This document shows positions 17,799 to 26,807 of a DNA stretch of 64,000 bases, in pieces (within the stretch, counting starts at the first letter, position 1; every line of letters starts with the position of its first letter). Source of the DNA: Streptomyces sp. GESEQ-35 (GTDB lineage: Bacteria; Actinomycetota; Actinomycetes; Streptomycetales; Streptomycetaceae). The notes beneath the pieces were generated by a model. It worked only from the letters and a program-made list of their open reading frames with translations, had not been told where the DNA came from and did no database searches. A program made the translations under genes and the position numbers. Where the stretch lies: positions 56,612 through 120,611 of the forward strand of contig NZ_JAFFSX010000036.1 in assembly GCF_017948485.1 (NCBI RefSeq). The letters run 5' to 3'.

Positions 17799-18968
17799 TT
17801 ACGAAGCGTCCCCGAGCCCGCTCAGCACGGTCTCCGCCTGCTTCAGCGCCCCGGTGTCGGCGTCGAGGTCGGGCGTGATCCCCTTGCCGTCGACGCCGCG
17901 GCCCGACGGCGTGCGGTAGTGCCCGACGGTCAGCTCGGCGACGGAGCCGTCGGGCAGCCGGGTCGGCATCTGCACGGACCCCTTGCCGAAAGTGCGGGAG
18001 CCCACGACGACCGCACGACCGCGGTCCTGGAGGGCGCCGGTGAGCAGCTCGGCCGCGCTCATCGTGCCGCCGTCGACGAGCGCGACCAGGGGTCTGGTGG
18101 TGTCGCCGCCGGTCTCGGCGTGCAGGGCGTGCTGCTCGCCGTCGACGTCGTACGTGGCGACGAGGCCGCTGTCGAGGAAGGCGGAGGCGGCGGTGACGGC
18201 CTCGGTGACCAGTCCGCCGGAGTTGCCGCGCAGGTCGAGGACGATCCCGGTGCCGGCCGGGGCCTGCTGTACGGCATCGCGCACCAGTGTGCCCGAGCCC
18301 TTGGTGAACGCGTCGATCGCGATGACGGTGGCGCCGTCGGCGAGATTCCGGACGGTGACCGAGTCCGTGGACAGACGGGCCCGGTGCAGAGTGAGGCTCC
18401 ACGCGTGCGTGCCGCGCTCCAGGCCGAGCCGGACGGCCGTACCGGCGGCCGCGTCGGTCGCGTCACCGCGCAGCAAGGAGACGACCTCGGTGACGGGGCG
18501 CCCGTCGACGCGGGCACCGTCGACGCTGCGCAGCCGGTCCCCGGCCCGGATCCCGGCGCCGGCCGCGGGCGACCCGGAGCTCACCTTGGTCACCTCGATA
18601 CGGCCGTCCCGCTCGCGGCGCGTCCACAGGCCGACGCCGGTGTACTCACCGTCGAGGGCCTCTTCGAACTCCTCGTACTCGCCCTGGGAGTAGACGGCGT
18701 CCCAGCGGTTGCCGCTGCGGCTCACCGCCCGTTCGGCGGCCTCCATCGGGGACTCGCCGGCGGCCTTCGCCTCGGCGGCGACCTCGGCGACCTCCTCGGG
18801 CCGGCCGGCGGAGGCGGCGGAGCGGGGCGCGCCCGACGCGGTCTTCCGGTCAGGTCCGGGAAGGGAGCCGGTCGCGGCACCGGCGACGAGCACGCTCGCG
18901 AACACCAATGTCAGGGCGGCCCCGCGGCGAATGCGGCGGGGCTGACAGAACAGGTCACGGCCTGACAT
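17799..18968 (-). CDS. S41 family C-terminal processing peptidase (CtpA-like)
   Basis: 389 residues. N-terminal signal/anchor (about 15-35), PDZ domain (about 108-190) with 'VGLWTRRERDGRIEV', and an S41 protease domain with the catalytic Ser304 in GGTMSAAELL and Lys329 in FGKGSVQ. Such proteases cleave envelope proteins near their C-termini. It lies 34 bp upstream of smpB on the same strand and downstream of ftsX, separated from it by a hairpin. Confidence 0.93.
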   Translation of the reverse strand: MSGRDLFCQPRRIRRGAALTLVFASVLVAGAATGSLPGPDRKTASGAPRSAASAGRPEEVAEVAAEAKAAGESPMEAAERAVSRSGNRWDAVYSQGEYEEFEEALDGEYTGVGLWTRRERDGRIEVTKVSSGSPAAGAGIRAGDRLRSVDGARVDGRPVTEVVSLLRGDATDAAAGTAVRLGLERGTHAWSLTLHRARLSTDSVTVRNLADGATVIAIDAFTKGSGTLVRDAVQQAPAGTGIVLDLRGNSGGLVTEAVTAASAFLDSGLVATYDVDGEQHALHAETGGDTTRPLVALVDGGTMSAAELLTGALQDRGRAVVVGSRTFGKGSVQMPTRLPDGSVAELTVGHYRTPSGRGVDGKGITPDLDADTGALKQAETVLSGLGDAS

Positions 18969-18991
18969 GCCGGTGAGTCTAGGACAACGCG

Positions 18992-19027
18992 AAGGGCCGC
19001 ACGGCCGGTTGACCGGACGGCCCCCTT
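18992..19027 (-). terminator. Terminator downstream of ftsX
   Basis: Inverted repeat AAGGGCCG...CCGG/CCGG...CGGCCCCCTT immediately after the ftsX stop, between ftsX and the S41 peptidase gene. Confidence 0.6.
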
Positions 19028-19035
19028 GGCGTGCG

Positions 19036-19953
19036 TCACACCTTCAGGTACTTGCGCAGCGCGAAGAACGCGGCCAACGCCGGCATCAGCAGGCTCGTCG
19101 CGAGGATGAGCGGCAGCTTTGTCAGTACGGCGTCCCAGCCGATGAAGTTGATCAGATTCAGCTTCTCGGACAGGGCGAGACCGTGGTCGATGATGAAGTA
19201 CCGCGCGACCACCAGGAAGCCGCAGGCGACCCCACCGCCGATCAGCCCGGCGACCGCGGCCTCCATGATGAACGGCGCCTGGATGTAGAAACCGGAGGCG
19301 CCGACCAGCCGCATGATCCCGGTCTCACGCCGCCGGCTGAACGCCGAGACGCGCACGGTGTTGACGATCAGCATCAGCGCGACGACCAGCATCAGCGCCA
19401 TCACGGCCCGCGCCGCCCAGTTCATGCCGTTGAGCAGCCCGAAGAGGTTGTCCAGGATCCCCTTCTGGTCCTGCACCGACTGCACACCGTCCCGCCCGTC
19501 GAAGGCGGTCGCGATGACCTGGTACTTCTCCGGGTCCTTCAGCTTGATCCGGTACGACTCCTGCATCTGGTCCGGCGTGAGCGAGCTGGCGAGCGGGGAG
19601 TCGCCGAACTGCTCCTTGTAGTGCTTGTACGCCGCGTCCTGCGACTCGTAGGTGGTCGAGTCGACGACGGACATCTTCTTCAGGTCGCCGAGGATCTGGT
19701 CCTTCTGGTCCTTGGTGACCGCACCCTTGGCGCAGTTGGGGTCGGACTCGGCGTCGCTCTTGTTGCAGAGGAAGACCGAGACGTTGACCTTGTCGTACCA
19801 GTAGCCCTTCATCGTGTTGACCTGGTCGCTCATCAGGAGCGACCCGCCGAACAGGGCGAGGGACAGGGCGACGGAGACGATCACCGCGAAGGTCATCGTC
19901 AGATTGCGGCGGAGACCGACACCGATCTCGGAGAGTACGAACTGGGCGCGCAT
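19036..19953 (-). CDS. ftsX: Cell division protein FtsX (permease-like)
   Basis: 305 residues. The N-terminal cytoplasmic start MRAQFVLSEIGVGLRRNL, first membrane helix (about 20-45), an extracellular domain with two Cys (C65 'FLCNKSD', 'DPNCAKG') and three further helices at the C-terminal half match FtsX. With FtsE it forms a type VII ABC complex that activates peptidoglycan hydrolases at the septum. It follows ftsE by 29 bp. Confidence 0.96.
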   Translation of the reverse strand: MRAQFVLSEIGVGLRRNLTMTFAVIVSVALSLALFGGSLLMSDQVNTMKGYWYDKVNVSVFLCNKSDAESDPNCAKGAVTKDQKDQILGDLKKMSVVDSTTYESQDAAYKHYKEQFGDSPLASSLTPDQMQESYRIKLKDPEKYQVIATAFDGRDGVQSVQDQKGILDNLFGLLNGMNWAARAVMALMLVVALMLIVNTVRVSAFSRRRETGIMRLVGASGFYIQAPFIMEAAVAGLIGGGVACGFLVVARYFIIDHGLALSEKLNLINFIGWDAVLTKLPLILATSLLMPALAAFFALRKYLKV

Positions 19954-19982
19954 GGCGACTGGTTAAGCCTTTCCGTGGATCG

Positions 19983-20672
19983 TCAGTGCTGGTAGCCGTA
20001 GACGCCGCGCGCCTGGTCGCGGACGAGGCGACCCGTCTCCAGCTCGATGACGCGCTTGCGCATCTGGTCCACGATGTTCTGGTCGTGCGTCGCCATCACC
20101 ACGGTCGTGCCGGTCCGGTTGATCCGGTCGAGCAGCTTCATGATGCCGACGGAGGTCTGCGGGTCGAGGTTGCCGGTCGGCTCGTCCGCGATCAGCAGCT
20201 TGGGCCGGTTGACGAAGGCCCGCGCGATGGCCACGCGCTGCTGCTCACCGCCGGACAGCTCACCGGGCATCCGGTCCTCCTTGCCGCCGAGCCCGACGAG
20301 GTCGAGCACCTGCGGCACGGACTTGCGGATCTCGCCGCGCGACTTGCCGATCACTTCCTGCGCGAAGGCCACGTTCTCCGCGACCGTCTTGTTCGGCAGG
20401 AGACGGAAGTCCTGGAACACCGTCCCCAACTGGCGGCGCATCTGCGGCACCTTCCAGTTGGAGAGGCGCGCGAGGTCCTTGCCCAGCACGTGCACCTGAC
20501 CGTGGCTGCACCGCTCCTCGCGGAGGACCAACCGCAGGAAGGTGGACTTTCCGGAGCCGGAGGACCCCACGAGGAACACGAACTCGCCCTTCTCCACTTC
20601 CAGGGAGACATCCCTGAGTGCGGGACGGGTCTGTTTGGGGTAGACCTTGGAGACGTTGTCGAATCGGATCAC
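19983..20672 (-). CDS. ftsE: Cell division ATP-binding protein FtsE
   Basis: 229 residues from a GTG at 20672 (MIRFDNVSKVYPK), the usual FtsE length; the open frame upstream to 20951 has no FtsE similarity. Walker A GSSGSGKST (36-44), signature LSGGEQQR, Walker B LLIADEPTGNLD and the H-loop 'MATHDQ' are all intact. Cytoplasmic ATPase partner of FtsX. Confidence 0.96.
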   Translation of the reverse strand: MIRFDNVSKVYPKQTRPALRDVSLEVEKGEFVFLVGSSGSGKSTFLRLVLREERCSHGQVHVLGKDLARLSNWKVPQMRRQLGTVFQDFRLLPNKTVAENVAFAQEVIGKSRGEIRKSVPQVLDLVGLGGKEDRMPGELSGGEQQRVAIARAFVNRPKLLIADEPTGNLDPQTSVGIMKLLDRINRTGTTVVMATHDQNIVDQMRKRVIELETGRLVRDQARGVYGYQH

Positions 20673-20965
20673 GGATGCACCACGGTTAGCCGGGGGTAGA
20701 TGTGCGTGACCATACGCGAACCGGGAGCACGAGCGCAGGCGCCGGTGGGGTTGCGCGAGGGTTGTGCACTTTTGTGAGCACCCGAAGGGGCGCGGGGAAC
20801 GGCGCGACCGGCCACACACGGCCCGCAGCCGCGAGATAATGAGCAACCACCCCTCTGAGAGCGAACCGCGCGACCTCCGGAGGAACCTGGCATGGTGGAG
20901 AGGGGAACGTTCTCGGACCCCACGGCGTTCTCTCGGTGGAACCGTTCGCAAGGAGGGCGAGGCGC
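20673..20965. other. Divergent intergenic region between ftsE and the small zinc-ribbon gene
   Basis: 293 bases without a supported gene. It must carry the ftsEX promoter (minus) and that of the small membrane protein (plus). A strong Shine-Dalgarno AAGGAGG at 20950-20956 belongs to the latter. I see no clear -10/-35 pair. Confidence 0.4.
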
Positions 20966-21157
20966 ATGACGTACGACCGGCTGGTGTGCGCGAACTGCGC
21001 GGCGCCCGTGAACGAAGGCCGCTGCCCGGTCTGCCGGGCGAGCCGCGAGCGACTTGAGCAGGAGAACCTCTTCGCGGGGCTCAACCCGATGACGCTGATC
21101 GCGCTGCTGGCGATCCTGATCGCTGCCGTGGCCCTCCTGGCGCACCAGACCGCCTAG
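20966..21157 (+). CDS. Small zinc-ribbon membrane protein
   Basis: 63 residues. Two CxxC pairs ('CANCAAP' and 'CPVC') suggest a zinc ribbon, followed by an amphipathic linker and one membrane helix (PMTLIALLAILIAAVALLA). The start was chosen for the excellent ribosome site AAGGAGG nine bases upstream. Small proteins of this layout are widespread in actinobacteria; function unknown. Confidence 0.8.
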   Translation: MTYDRLVCANCAAPVNEGRCPVCRASRERLEQENLFAGLNPMTLIALLAILIAAVALLAHQTA

Positions 21158-21187
21158 GGCGGACTCACAGACGTACAGAGGCACGCG

Positions 21188-21223
21188 AAGGGCCCGGAGC
21201 GACTCCCGCTCCAGGCCCCTTTT
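21188..21223. terminator. Bidirectional terminator between convergent genes
   Basis: AAGGGCCcGGAGCG ... CGCTCCaGGCCCCTTTT forms a long stem ending in a T-run on the plus strand, between the small membrane protein (plus) and the LAETG protein (minus). Confidence 0.8.
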
Positions 21224-21262
21224 CACGCACAGTGCATACGTTCCGTACGCGCGCGGCTACCT

Positions 21263-21862
21263 TCAGGCAGCCGCACCGCCGCGGCCGCCCATGAGGCGCG
21301 GCAGGAAGCGGAAGCCGATACCGCCGGCGATCATCGTGGCCGCACCGATCAGCAGGAACGTGGTCTGAGCCGCACCGGTCTCGGCGAGCTCGTCACCGCC
21401 GCCCTGGGCAGCGGGGTCGACCGTGGCGTCCGAGCCGGTGTCGGTCAGCGAGGACGAGCCCTCCTGCTGGGCGGAGGAGCCGCCGTCGGGGTCGGCGTTG
21501 TTGCCGCCGCCGTTACCGTTCCCGTTCCCATTGCCGTTCCCGTTACCGGGGTCCGAGGGCTCCTCGGTCGGCTGCGTGGGCTCGTCCGTGGGCTCGGTCG
21601 GCTCCTCGGTGGGCTCGGTCGGCTCCTCCGTGGGCTCGGTCGGCGGGTCCGTCGGCAGATCCGTCGGAAGGTCCGTGGGCAGACCGGTCGGGACGGGCGG
21701 GTCAGTCGGCGCGGGAGACTCGTCGCCGCACAGGATGCCGAGGAAGCAGTCGTCCTCAGCAGGTGCGGCCGAGGCGGCGCCCGCAGCGGTCAGCGAGGCA
21801 CCGGCGGCGATCACGGTCGCGGCGGCGATGCGCGCGACGCGGATGCGCGTCTTGTTAGTCAT
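21263..21862 (-). CDS. LAETG-anchored surface protein (sortase E-type substrate)
   Basis: 199 residues. Signal peptide about 1-33 (cleavage near GAASAAPAED); a short region with two Cys (DDCFLGILCGDE); then low-complexity repeats of Pro-Thr-Glu ('PTEEPTEPTEEP') and Gly-Asn. The C-terminal sorting signal is LAETG followed by a hydrophobic stretch (TFLLIGAATMIAGGIGF) and a basic tail (RFLPRLMGGR). Streptomyces class E sortases use LAxTG, so the protein is probably attached to peptidoglycan. No enzymatic domain; the repeat region likely spans the wall. Confidence 0.88.
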   Translation of the reverse strand: MTNKTRIRVARIAAATVIAAGASLTAAGAASAAPAEDDCFLGILCGDESPAPTDPPVPTGLPTDLPTDLPTDPPTEPTEEPTEPTEEPTEPTDEPTQPTEEPSDPGNGNGNGNGNGNGGGNNADPDGGSSAQQEGSSSLTDTGSDATVDPAAQGGGDELAETGAAQTTFLLIGAATMIAGGIGFRFLPRLMGGRGGAAA

Positions 21863-22102
21863 CTGGTTGCTACCCCCAGTAGCTGATCGTCAATGAGGCG
21901 GCGCTCAGGGCTGTGATCGACGGAGGCGGCTGCGCTAGACCCCCGGTTCACATGCGCCCCAGAGATACGCATGCCGCGCTTTACCCTTCCCATTTTTCAA
22001 AGCAACGTCAAGGCCGTTGCGCGCGCAATGTCCAAGTACGAGTTCTTTGAGGGAGGTTGGAGTCTGTGAGTGTGATGTAAAACCCAGACATCCGGGAGCA
22101 GA
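21863..22102. other. Intergenic region between LAETG gene and prfB terminator
   Basis: 240 bases, with a locally AT-richer stretch (about 21980-22060). On the minus strand TTGACG (22011-22006) could be a -35 for the LAETG gene, but no matching -10 at normal spacing is evident. Confidence 0.3.
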
Positions 22103-22137
22103 AAGGCAACTGCCACCAGGGAGGCGACAGTTGCCTT
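22103..22137 (-). terminator. Terminator of prfB
   Basis: Perfect 10-bp arms AAGGCAACTG / CAGTTGCCTT around a 15-nt loop, about 40 bases past the prfB stop. Confidence 0.8.
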
Positions 22138-22174
22138 GTCGACAAAGCGGCGAACCCGCGCCCTTTGTCCGGCG

Positions 22175-23281
22175 CTACTTCTCCTGCTGCTTGCGCCAGC
22201 GAATTCCGGCCTCCAGGAACCCGTCGATCTCGCCGTTGAACACGGCCTCCGGGTTGCCGACCTCGAACTCGGTGCGCAGGTCCTTGACCATCTGGTACGG
22301 GTGCAGGACGTACGAACGCATCTGGTTGCCCCAGGAGTTGCCGCCGTCGCCCTTCAGGGCGTCCATCTTGGCCTGCTCCTCCTGACGGCGCCGATCGAGC
22401 AGCTTGGCCTGGAGGACATTCATCGCGGACGCCTTGTTCTGGATCTGCGACCGCTCGTTCTGGCAGGAGACGACGATGCCGGTGGGCAGGTGGGTGAGCC
22501 GCACCGCGGAGTCGGTCGTGTTGACGCCCTGGCCGCCGGGTCCGGACGACCGGTACACGTCCACCCTCAGCTCGGACTCGTCGATCTCGATGTGGTCGGT
22601 CTGCTCGACCACGGGAAGGACCTCGACGCCCGCGAAGGAGGTCTGCCGGCGCCCCTGGTTGTCGAAGGGCGAGATCCGGACAAGCCGGTGCGTGCCCTGC
22701 TCGACGGAGAGCGTGCCGTAGGAGTACGGCACCTGCACGGCGAACGTGGTCGACTTGATGCCGGCCTCTTCGGCGTACGACGTTTCGTAGACCTCGGTCT
22801 TGTATCCGTGCCGCTCGGCCCAGCGCAGGTACATCCGCTGGAGCTTCTCGGCGAAGTCGGCGGCGTCGACGCCACCGGCTTCCGCGCGGATGTTCACGAG
22901 CGCCTCGCGGGAGTCGTACTCACCGCTGAGCAGCGTCCGCACTTCCATCTCGTCCAGGGCCTTCTTGACGGCGGTGAGCTCGGACTCGGCCTCGGCGCGG
23001 GTGTCCGGGTCGTCCTCCTCCTCGGCCATCTCGAAGAGCACGCTCAGATCGTCGATCCGTCCGCGCAGCGCCTCCGCCTTCCTGACCTCGGCCTGGAGGT
23101 GGGAGAGCTTGCTGGTGATCTTCTGCGCCTCGTCCGGGTTGTCCCACAGGGACGGCGCGGCCGCCTGCTCCTCGAGCACGGCGATGTCTGCCCTCAGCTT
23201 GTCGAGGTCCAGAACGGCCTCGATCGACTCCATGGTCGAGGAGAGGGACTTGAGCTCTTCGGATACATCGACGACTGCCAC
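22175..23281 (-). CDS. prfB: Peptide chain release factor 2 (RF2)
   Basis: 368 residues from a GTG start. Stop-codon recognition tripeptide SPF (204-206), which reads UGA/UAA, and the peptidyl-hydrolysis motif GGQ (249-251) in SSGPGGQGVN are present. The reading frame is continuous: there is no in-frame UGA and no programmed +1 frameshift as in E. coli prfB. In a genome where UGA is the commonest stop, RF2 is a major factor. The Shine-Dalgarno GGAGG sits unusually close to the GTG. Confidence 0.96.
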   Translation of the reverse strand: MAVVDVSEELKSLSSTMESIEAVLDLDKLRADIAVLEEQAAAPSLWDNPDEAQKITSKLSHLQAEVRKAEALRGRIDDLSVLFEMAEEEDDPDTRAEAESELTAVKKALDEMEVRTLLSGEYDSREALVNIRAEAGGVDAADFAEKLQRMYLRWAERHGYKTEVYETSYAEEAGIKSTTFAVQVPYSYGTLSVEQGTHRLVRISPFDNQGRRQTSFAGVEVLPVVEQTDHIEIDESELRVDVYRSSGPGGQGVNTTDSAVRLTHLPTGIVVSCQNERSQIQNKASAMNVLQAKLLDRRRQEEQAKMDALKGDGGNSWGNQMRSYVLHPYQMVKDLRTEFEVGNPEAVFNGEIDGFLEAGIRWRKQQEK

Positions 23282-23369
23282 GCCTCCAGCGTAACGGCTC
23301 CGCCAAGCGGCCAGCGCCGGGTGAGCGTCACTTGCCCGTGACCGGAGCGGGGGCCCGGCGGCGGGACAC

Positions 23370-24623
23370 TCACGGCGCCGCCGGTGCCGAGTTCTTCGTG
23401 TCCTGCGGGGTCGCTCCCGCGTCGTCGCCCGAGGTCGCCAGCCACGTACCCACCCCGGCGGCCGCCATCAGCACCGCCGCAGCCACTCCCAGCGTCACCC
23501 TGCGCCGCCGGGTCACCGCCCGGTGCCGCGCGGAACCGGGCCGAGGCGCACCCGCGGCCCGCGGCACCCGCGCCGTCCCCCGCGCACCCCCGGCCAGCTC
23601 ATCGGGCCCCGGCACCCTCATCGACGTATGCGTGTCCCGGTTGGAGTCGGCCGGCTTCGCCCCGGGAACCAACGGCACCGCACCCCGCCGCCGTGCGCGC
23701 TCACCGCTCTTCGGGGGCGGGACCGGAGCGTCGGTCGCCTCCTCCGGCGTCTCCTCGTCCGACTCCGCGTCCGGCTCGTCCACGTCCAGCGGCGGCATCC
23801 CGGCCAGCAGCGGCAGCATCTCCCGCAGCCGCGCGCCCATTTCGGAGGCCCGCAGCCGCGAGGCCGGCGCCTTGGCGAGGCACTGGACGAGCAGTTGCCA
23901 CAGCTCGTCGGGGATCCCGGGGAGGGGGACGACCGTCTCCGTCACATGGCGCCGCAGCACCGCGCCGGGATGTCCGCCGCCGAAGGGTGTGAAGCCGGCC
24001 AGCAGCTCGTACAGCACGGTCGCCAGCGCGTAGATGTCGACCGCCGCCCGCGGGGGCAGGCCCTCGACGATCTCCGGCGCGAGATAGTCCGGCGTACCGA
24101 TGATCTTCGTCGCGCGGGTCCGCCGCGGGGAGTCGATGAGTTTCGCCACACCGAAGTCGGTCAGCAGGGCGCGGTGCGAGCTCCCGGGCCCGAGCGGGCC
24201 CTGCATGTCGAGCAGCACGTTCTCCGGCTTCACGTCCCGGTGCACGACTCCGGCGGCATGCGCGGCCGCGAGCCCGTCCGCGACGTCCGCGACGATCGCG
24301 ACCGCCGCCTCGGGGGCCAGCCGCCGGTCGCGGTCCAGCCGGGTGCGCAGATCGGTGCCCCGTACGAGATCCATGACGAGTGCGAGGTCGTTGCCGTCGA
24401 CCACCAGGTCGCGCACGGAGACGACGTTCGGGTGCTCGAGGCCGAGCAGCGCCGTGCGCTCCTGTACGAAGCGGCCGACGAGCTCCTGGTCGGACGCGAG
24501 GTCCTCGCGCAGCAGCTTGATGGCGACGGGCCCTTCCGGCCCCTCGCCCAGCCACACCGTGCCGGCGCTGCCCCGCCCCAGGATCTGGTGCGCGGTGTAC
24601 CGGCTGCCGATCTTCCGTGCCAA
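23370..24623 (-). CDS. Serine/threonine protein kinase with C-terminal membrane anchor
   Basis: 417 residues from a TTG start preceded by AGGAG at good spacing. Hanks-type kinase domain (about 8-270): glycine loop LGRGSAGTVW, catalytic lysine in VAIKLL, catalytic loop HRDVKPENVLL, DFG, and APE in YLAPEIVEG. A Pro/Ala/Asp-rich linker leads to one membrane helix (VTLGVAAAVLMAAAGVGTWL) and a short outer tail. No PASTA repeats, so it is not PknB. Lies directly downstream of a second kinase on the same strand. Confidence 0.93.
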   Translation of the reverse strand: MARKIGSRYTAHQILGRGSAGTVWLGEGPEGPVAIKLLREDLASDQELVGRFVQERTALLGLEHPNVVSVRDLVVDGNDLALVMDLVRGTDLRTRLDRDRRLAPEAAVAIVADVADGLAAAHAAGVVHRDVKPENVLLDMQGPLGPGSSHRALLTDFGVAKLIDSPRRTRATKIIGTPDYLAPEIVEGLPPRAAVDIYALATVLYELLAGFTPFGGGHPGAVLRRHVTETVVPLPGIPDELWQLLVQCLAKAPASRLRASEMGARLREMLPLLAGMPPLDVDEPDAESDEETPEEATDAPVPPPKSGERARRRGAVPLVPGAKPADSNRDTHTSMRVPGPDELAGGARGTARVPRAAGAPRPGSARHRAVTRRRRVTLGVAAAVLMAAAGVGTWLATSGDDAGATPQDTKNSAPAAP

Positions 24624-24762
24624 GGCTGCTCCTACAGACGCGGTTTAGTCGCTAAAACTACGCGTCCGACGAGCCAACCTTCACCGCGGAGGCGGAAATC
24701 ACCCGCCAGGTGTCGACAAATCCCCAACCCCGCCACCACGGAGGTGGATTCAGGGGATGGCT

Positions 24763-26430
24763 TCAGTTGGAGCCCGAGTCCCCGCCACCGAGTTCCTCGA
24801 CCCATCCGGTGACCGTGTTGAACGTGTCGCCGATCTGGTCCCAGTAGCTCTTGCCCGTGCCGATCCAGTCCTGAAGCGGGCTCAGCTCCCAGACCAGCCA
24901 CCCGGCGACGAACAGGATGACGATCGTGAAAAGGCACCCCTTCAGACAGCCGAGCCCGGGGATCTTCATCGGGTTGGAGCTGCGCTGCCGCGACTGCCGC
25001 GGCTCGCGCGGCGGCGGCTGCTGCGGCTGCTGGGGCGGCGCGTACCGCTGGGGCTGCTGAGGCTGCTGAGGCTGCTGCGGGGCGTACCGCTGCGGCTGTT
25101 GTTGCTGCGGATAGCCGTAGCCCTGCTGCTGCGGCTGTTGCCGGCGCGGCTGCTGCTGGGGCTGCTGCGGCCGGGCGACCTGCCGCTGAGGCCGACGGCG
25201 CAGCGGGTCCTGGCTGGGGTCGAGGTACTGGACCTGCGTCGGTTCGTTGCGGTCGCGGGCGGCTCGCATCTGGTTCTGCCAGGGATGCGGGTCCTCGGGC
25301 CCCCCGGGCTGCTGGCCCGGCTGCCCCTGGGGCACCGGCGGCATGACGGCGGTCGGGTCGGCCGCGCCGCGGTTCGGCAGTACGGAGGTGGGGTCGCCGG
25401 CGCCGACCGGGCCGCCGGTGTGGGGCATGACGCTGGTCGCGGCGTTCGGGTCGTAGTTCCCGTGCGGCAGCACCTGCGTCGGGTCGGCGGATCCGGGCAC
25501 GCCGGGTACGGCCGTGGGCGCCGGGTCGGGCGCGAGGAGCATGCCGACGCCCTCGGCGGCGGCGATCTGCGCGGAGTTCGCGTGCACCCCGATGCCCTCG
25601 GCGACGACGCGCAGCCCGCGGGCGAGGCTCTCGGCGCTGGGCCGCTCGTCCGGGTTCTTGCGCATACAGCGCTCGATGACCGTCCAGAGCGCGTCGGGAA
25701 CGGTGGAGGGGCGGCGCGGTTCGGCGCTCAGATGCTGGTGCAGGACCTCGAGGGCCGAGCCGCCGGAGAACGGCGGACGGCCGGTGACCAGCTCGTACAG
25801 CAGGATTCCGGCGCCGTAGATGTCGACGGCGGAGGTCTGCGGGCGGCCCTCGGCGGACTCGGGCGCGATGTACGCGGGCGTGCCGACGAACTCCTGGGTG
25901 CGGGTCAGGCCCGGGGAGTCGGCGAGGCGCGCGATACCGAAGTCGGTGAGCATCGGGTGCATCTGGCCGCCCTGCTGGGCGAGCAGGACGTTGGCCGGCT
26001 TCAGGTCGCGGTGGACGACGCCGTCGGCATGGCTGGCGCCGAGCGCGTCCGCGATCTGGGCGGTGAGCAGGGATGCACCGACCGGGCTGAGGGGCCCGCT
26101 CTCACGCAGGTAGCGATGGAGGTCGGGGCCGTCGATCAGGTCCATGACCAGGGCCAGCAGATCACCCTCGACGACCAGGTCACGGACCCGGACGATGTTC
26201 GGGTGAGTGAGCCGCAACAGGACGGAGCGCTCTCTCAGGAAGCGCATCACGATGTCGGGATCGCTCGCGAGCTCTTCCTTGAGGACCTTGATCGCGACGG
26301 TCTCGCCGGGCTGGCCTGGCACGGCGGCCTCGGCGCCCGCGGTCTCCCGTTGGCGAGCTCGCCAGACGGTGCCCGTGGCGCCGCGTCCGAGCGGCTCCTC
26401 GAGCAGGTACTTGCTGCCTACCGGCCGCAC
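24763..26430 (-). CDS. Serine/threonine protein kinase with Gln/Pro-rich linker and membrane anchor
   Basis: 555 residues from GTG at 26430, with GGGAG upstream; the open frame continues to 26628 but only through a repeat region. Kinase domain: LGRGATGTVWRA, VAIKVL, HRDLKPANVLL, DFG, and YIAPESAEG. The C-terminal half is a long disordered linker with many PQQ repeats, then one helix (LKGCLFTIVILFVAGWLVW) and a short outer tail. With the second kinase and the divergent FHA/FtsK-like gene it may form a phospho-signalling module, since FHA domains bind phosphothreonine. Confidence 0.93.
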   Translation of the reverse strand: MRPVGSKYLLEEPLGRGATGTVWRARQRETAGAEAAVPGQPGETVAIKVLKEELASDPDIVMRFLRERSVLLRLTHPNIVRVRDLVVEGDLLALVMDLIDGPDLHRYLRESGPLSPVGASLLTAQIADALGASHADGVVHRDLKPANVLLAQQGGQMHPMLTDFGIARLADSPGLTRTQEFVGTPAYIAPESAEGRPQTSAVDIYGAGILLYELVTGRPPFSGGSALEVLHQHLSAEPRRPSTVPDALWTVIERCMRKNPDERPSAESLARGLRVVAEGIGVHANSAQIAAAEGVGMLLAPDPAPTAVPGVPGSADPTQVLPHGNYDPNAATSVMPHTGGPVGAGDPTSVLPNRGAADPTAVMPPVPQGQPGQQPGGPEDPHPWQNQMRAARDRNEPTQVQYLDPSQDPLRRRPQRQVARPQQPQQQPRRQQPQQQGYGYPQQQQPQRYAPQQPQQPQQPQRYAPPQQPQQPPPREPRQSRQRSSNPMKIPGLGCLKGCLFTIVILFVAGWLVWELSPLQDWIGTGKSYWDQIGDTFNTVTGWVEELGGGDSGSN

Positions 26431-26807
26431 GTCATGTGCTCCCTGCTGCTTGCCTGTGTTTCGCTGCTTGCCTGTGTTTCCGAACCACTGTAGTGCCGTC
26501 GCGGCCGGCACCGGGCTGTCGTCCGACTGTCCATGCGTCTGTCCATGTTCGAAGGAAAGACGCTCGACTCGGTCCGTCGGTTGCCGGACCCGGACGTGAG
26601 CGATCCCAAGTGGCTCCCGAACGATCACAGGTGCGGTACCGGTCAGGCACTTTTACGGGCAGAGCCGACCAATCAAGATCACTTGCCACCTGGCGGGGGG
26701 CGCGTTGTCAGTGGCAGGTGCGAGGATGCCTTCAGTACTGGCCGACGTGCTCGTGTGGGGTGGGGGGAAGTCCGCGCCGCGCCCGCGCAGAAGGGACCGC
26801 TGACGCG
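26431..26807. other. Divergent intergenic region between kinase and FHA/FtsK-like gene
   Basis: 377 bases with no supported gene. Contains the 18-bp tandem repeat and must include both divergent promoters. No clear operator or promoter was recognised. Confidence 0.4.
26445..26480. repeat. 18-bp tandem repeat (two copies) in kinase leader
   Basis: GCTGCTTGCCTGTGTTTC occurs twice in direct tandem (26445-26462 and 26463-26480), just upstream of the kinase Shine-Dalgarno on the minus strand, so it would be in the 5' untranslated leader. Confidence 0.85.
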
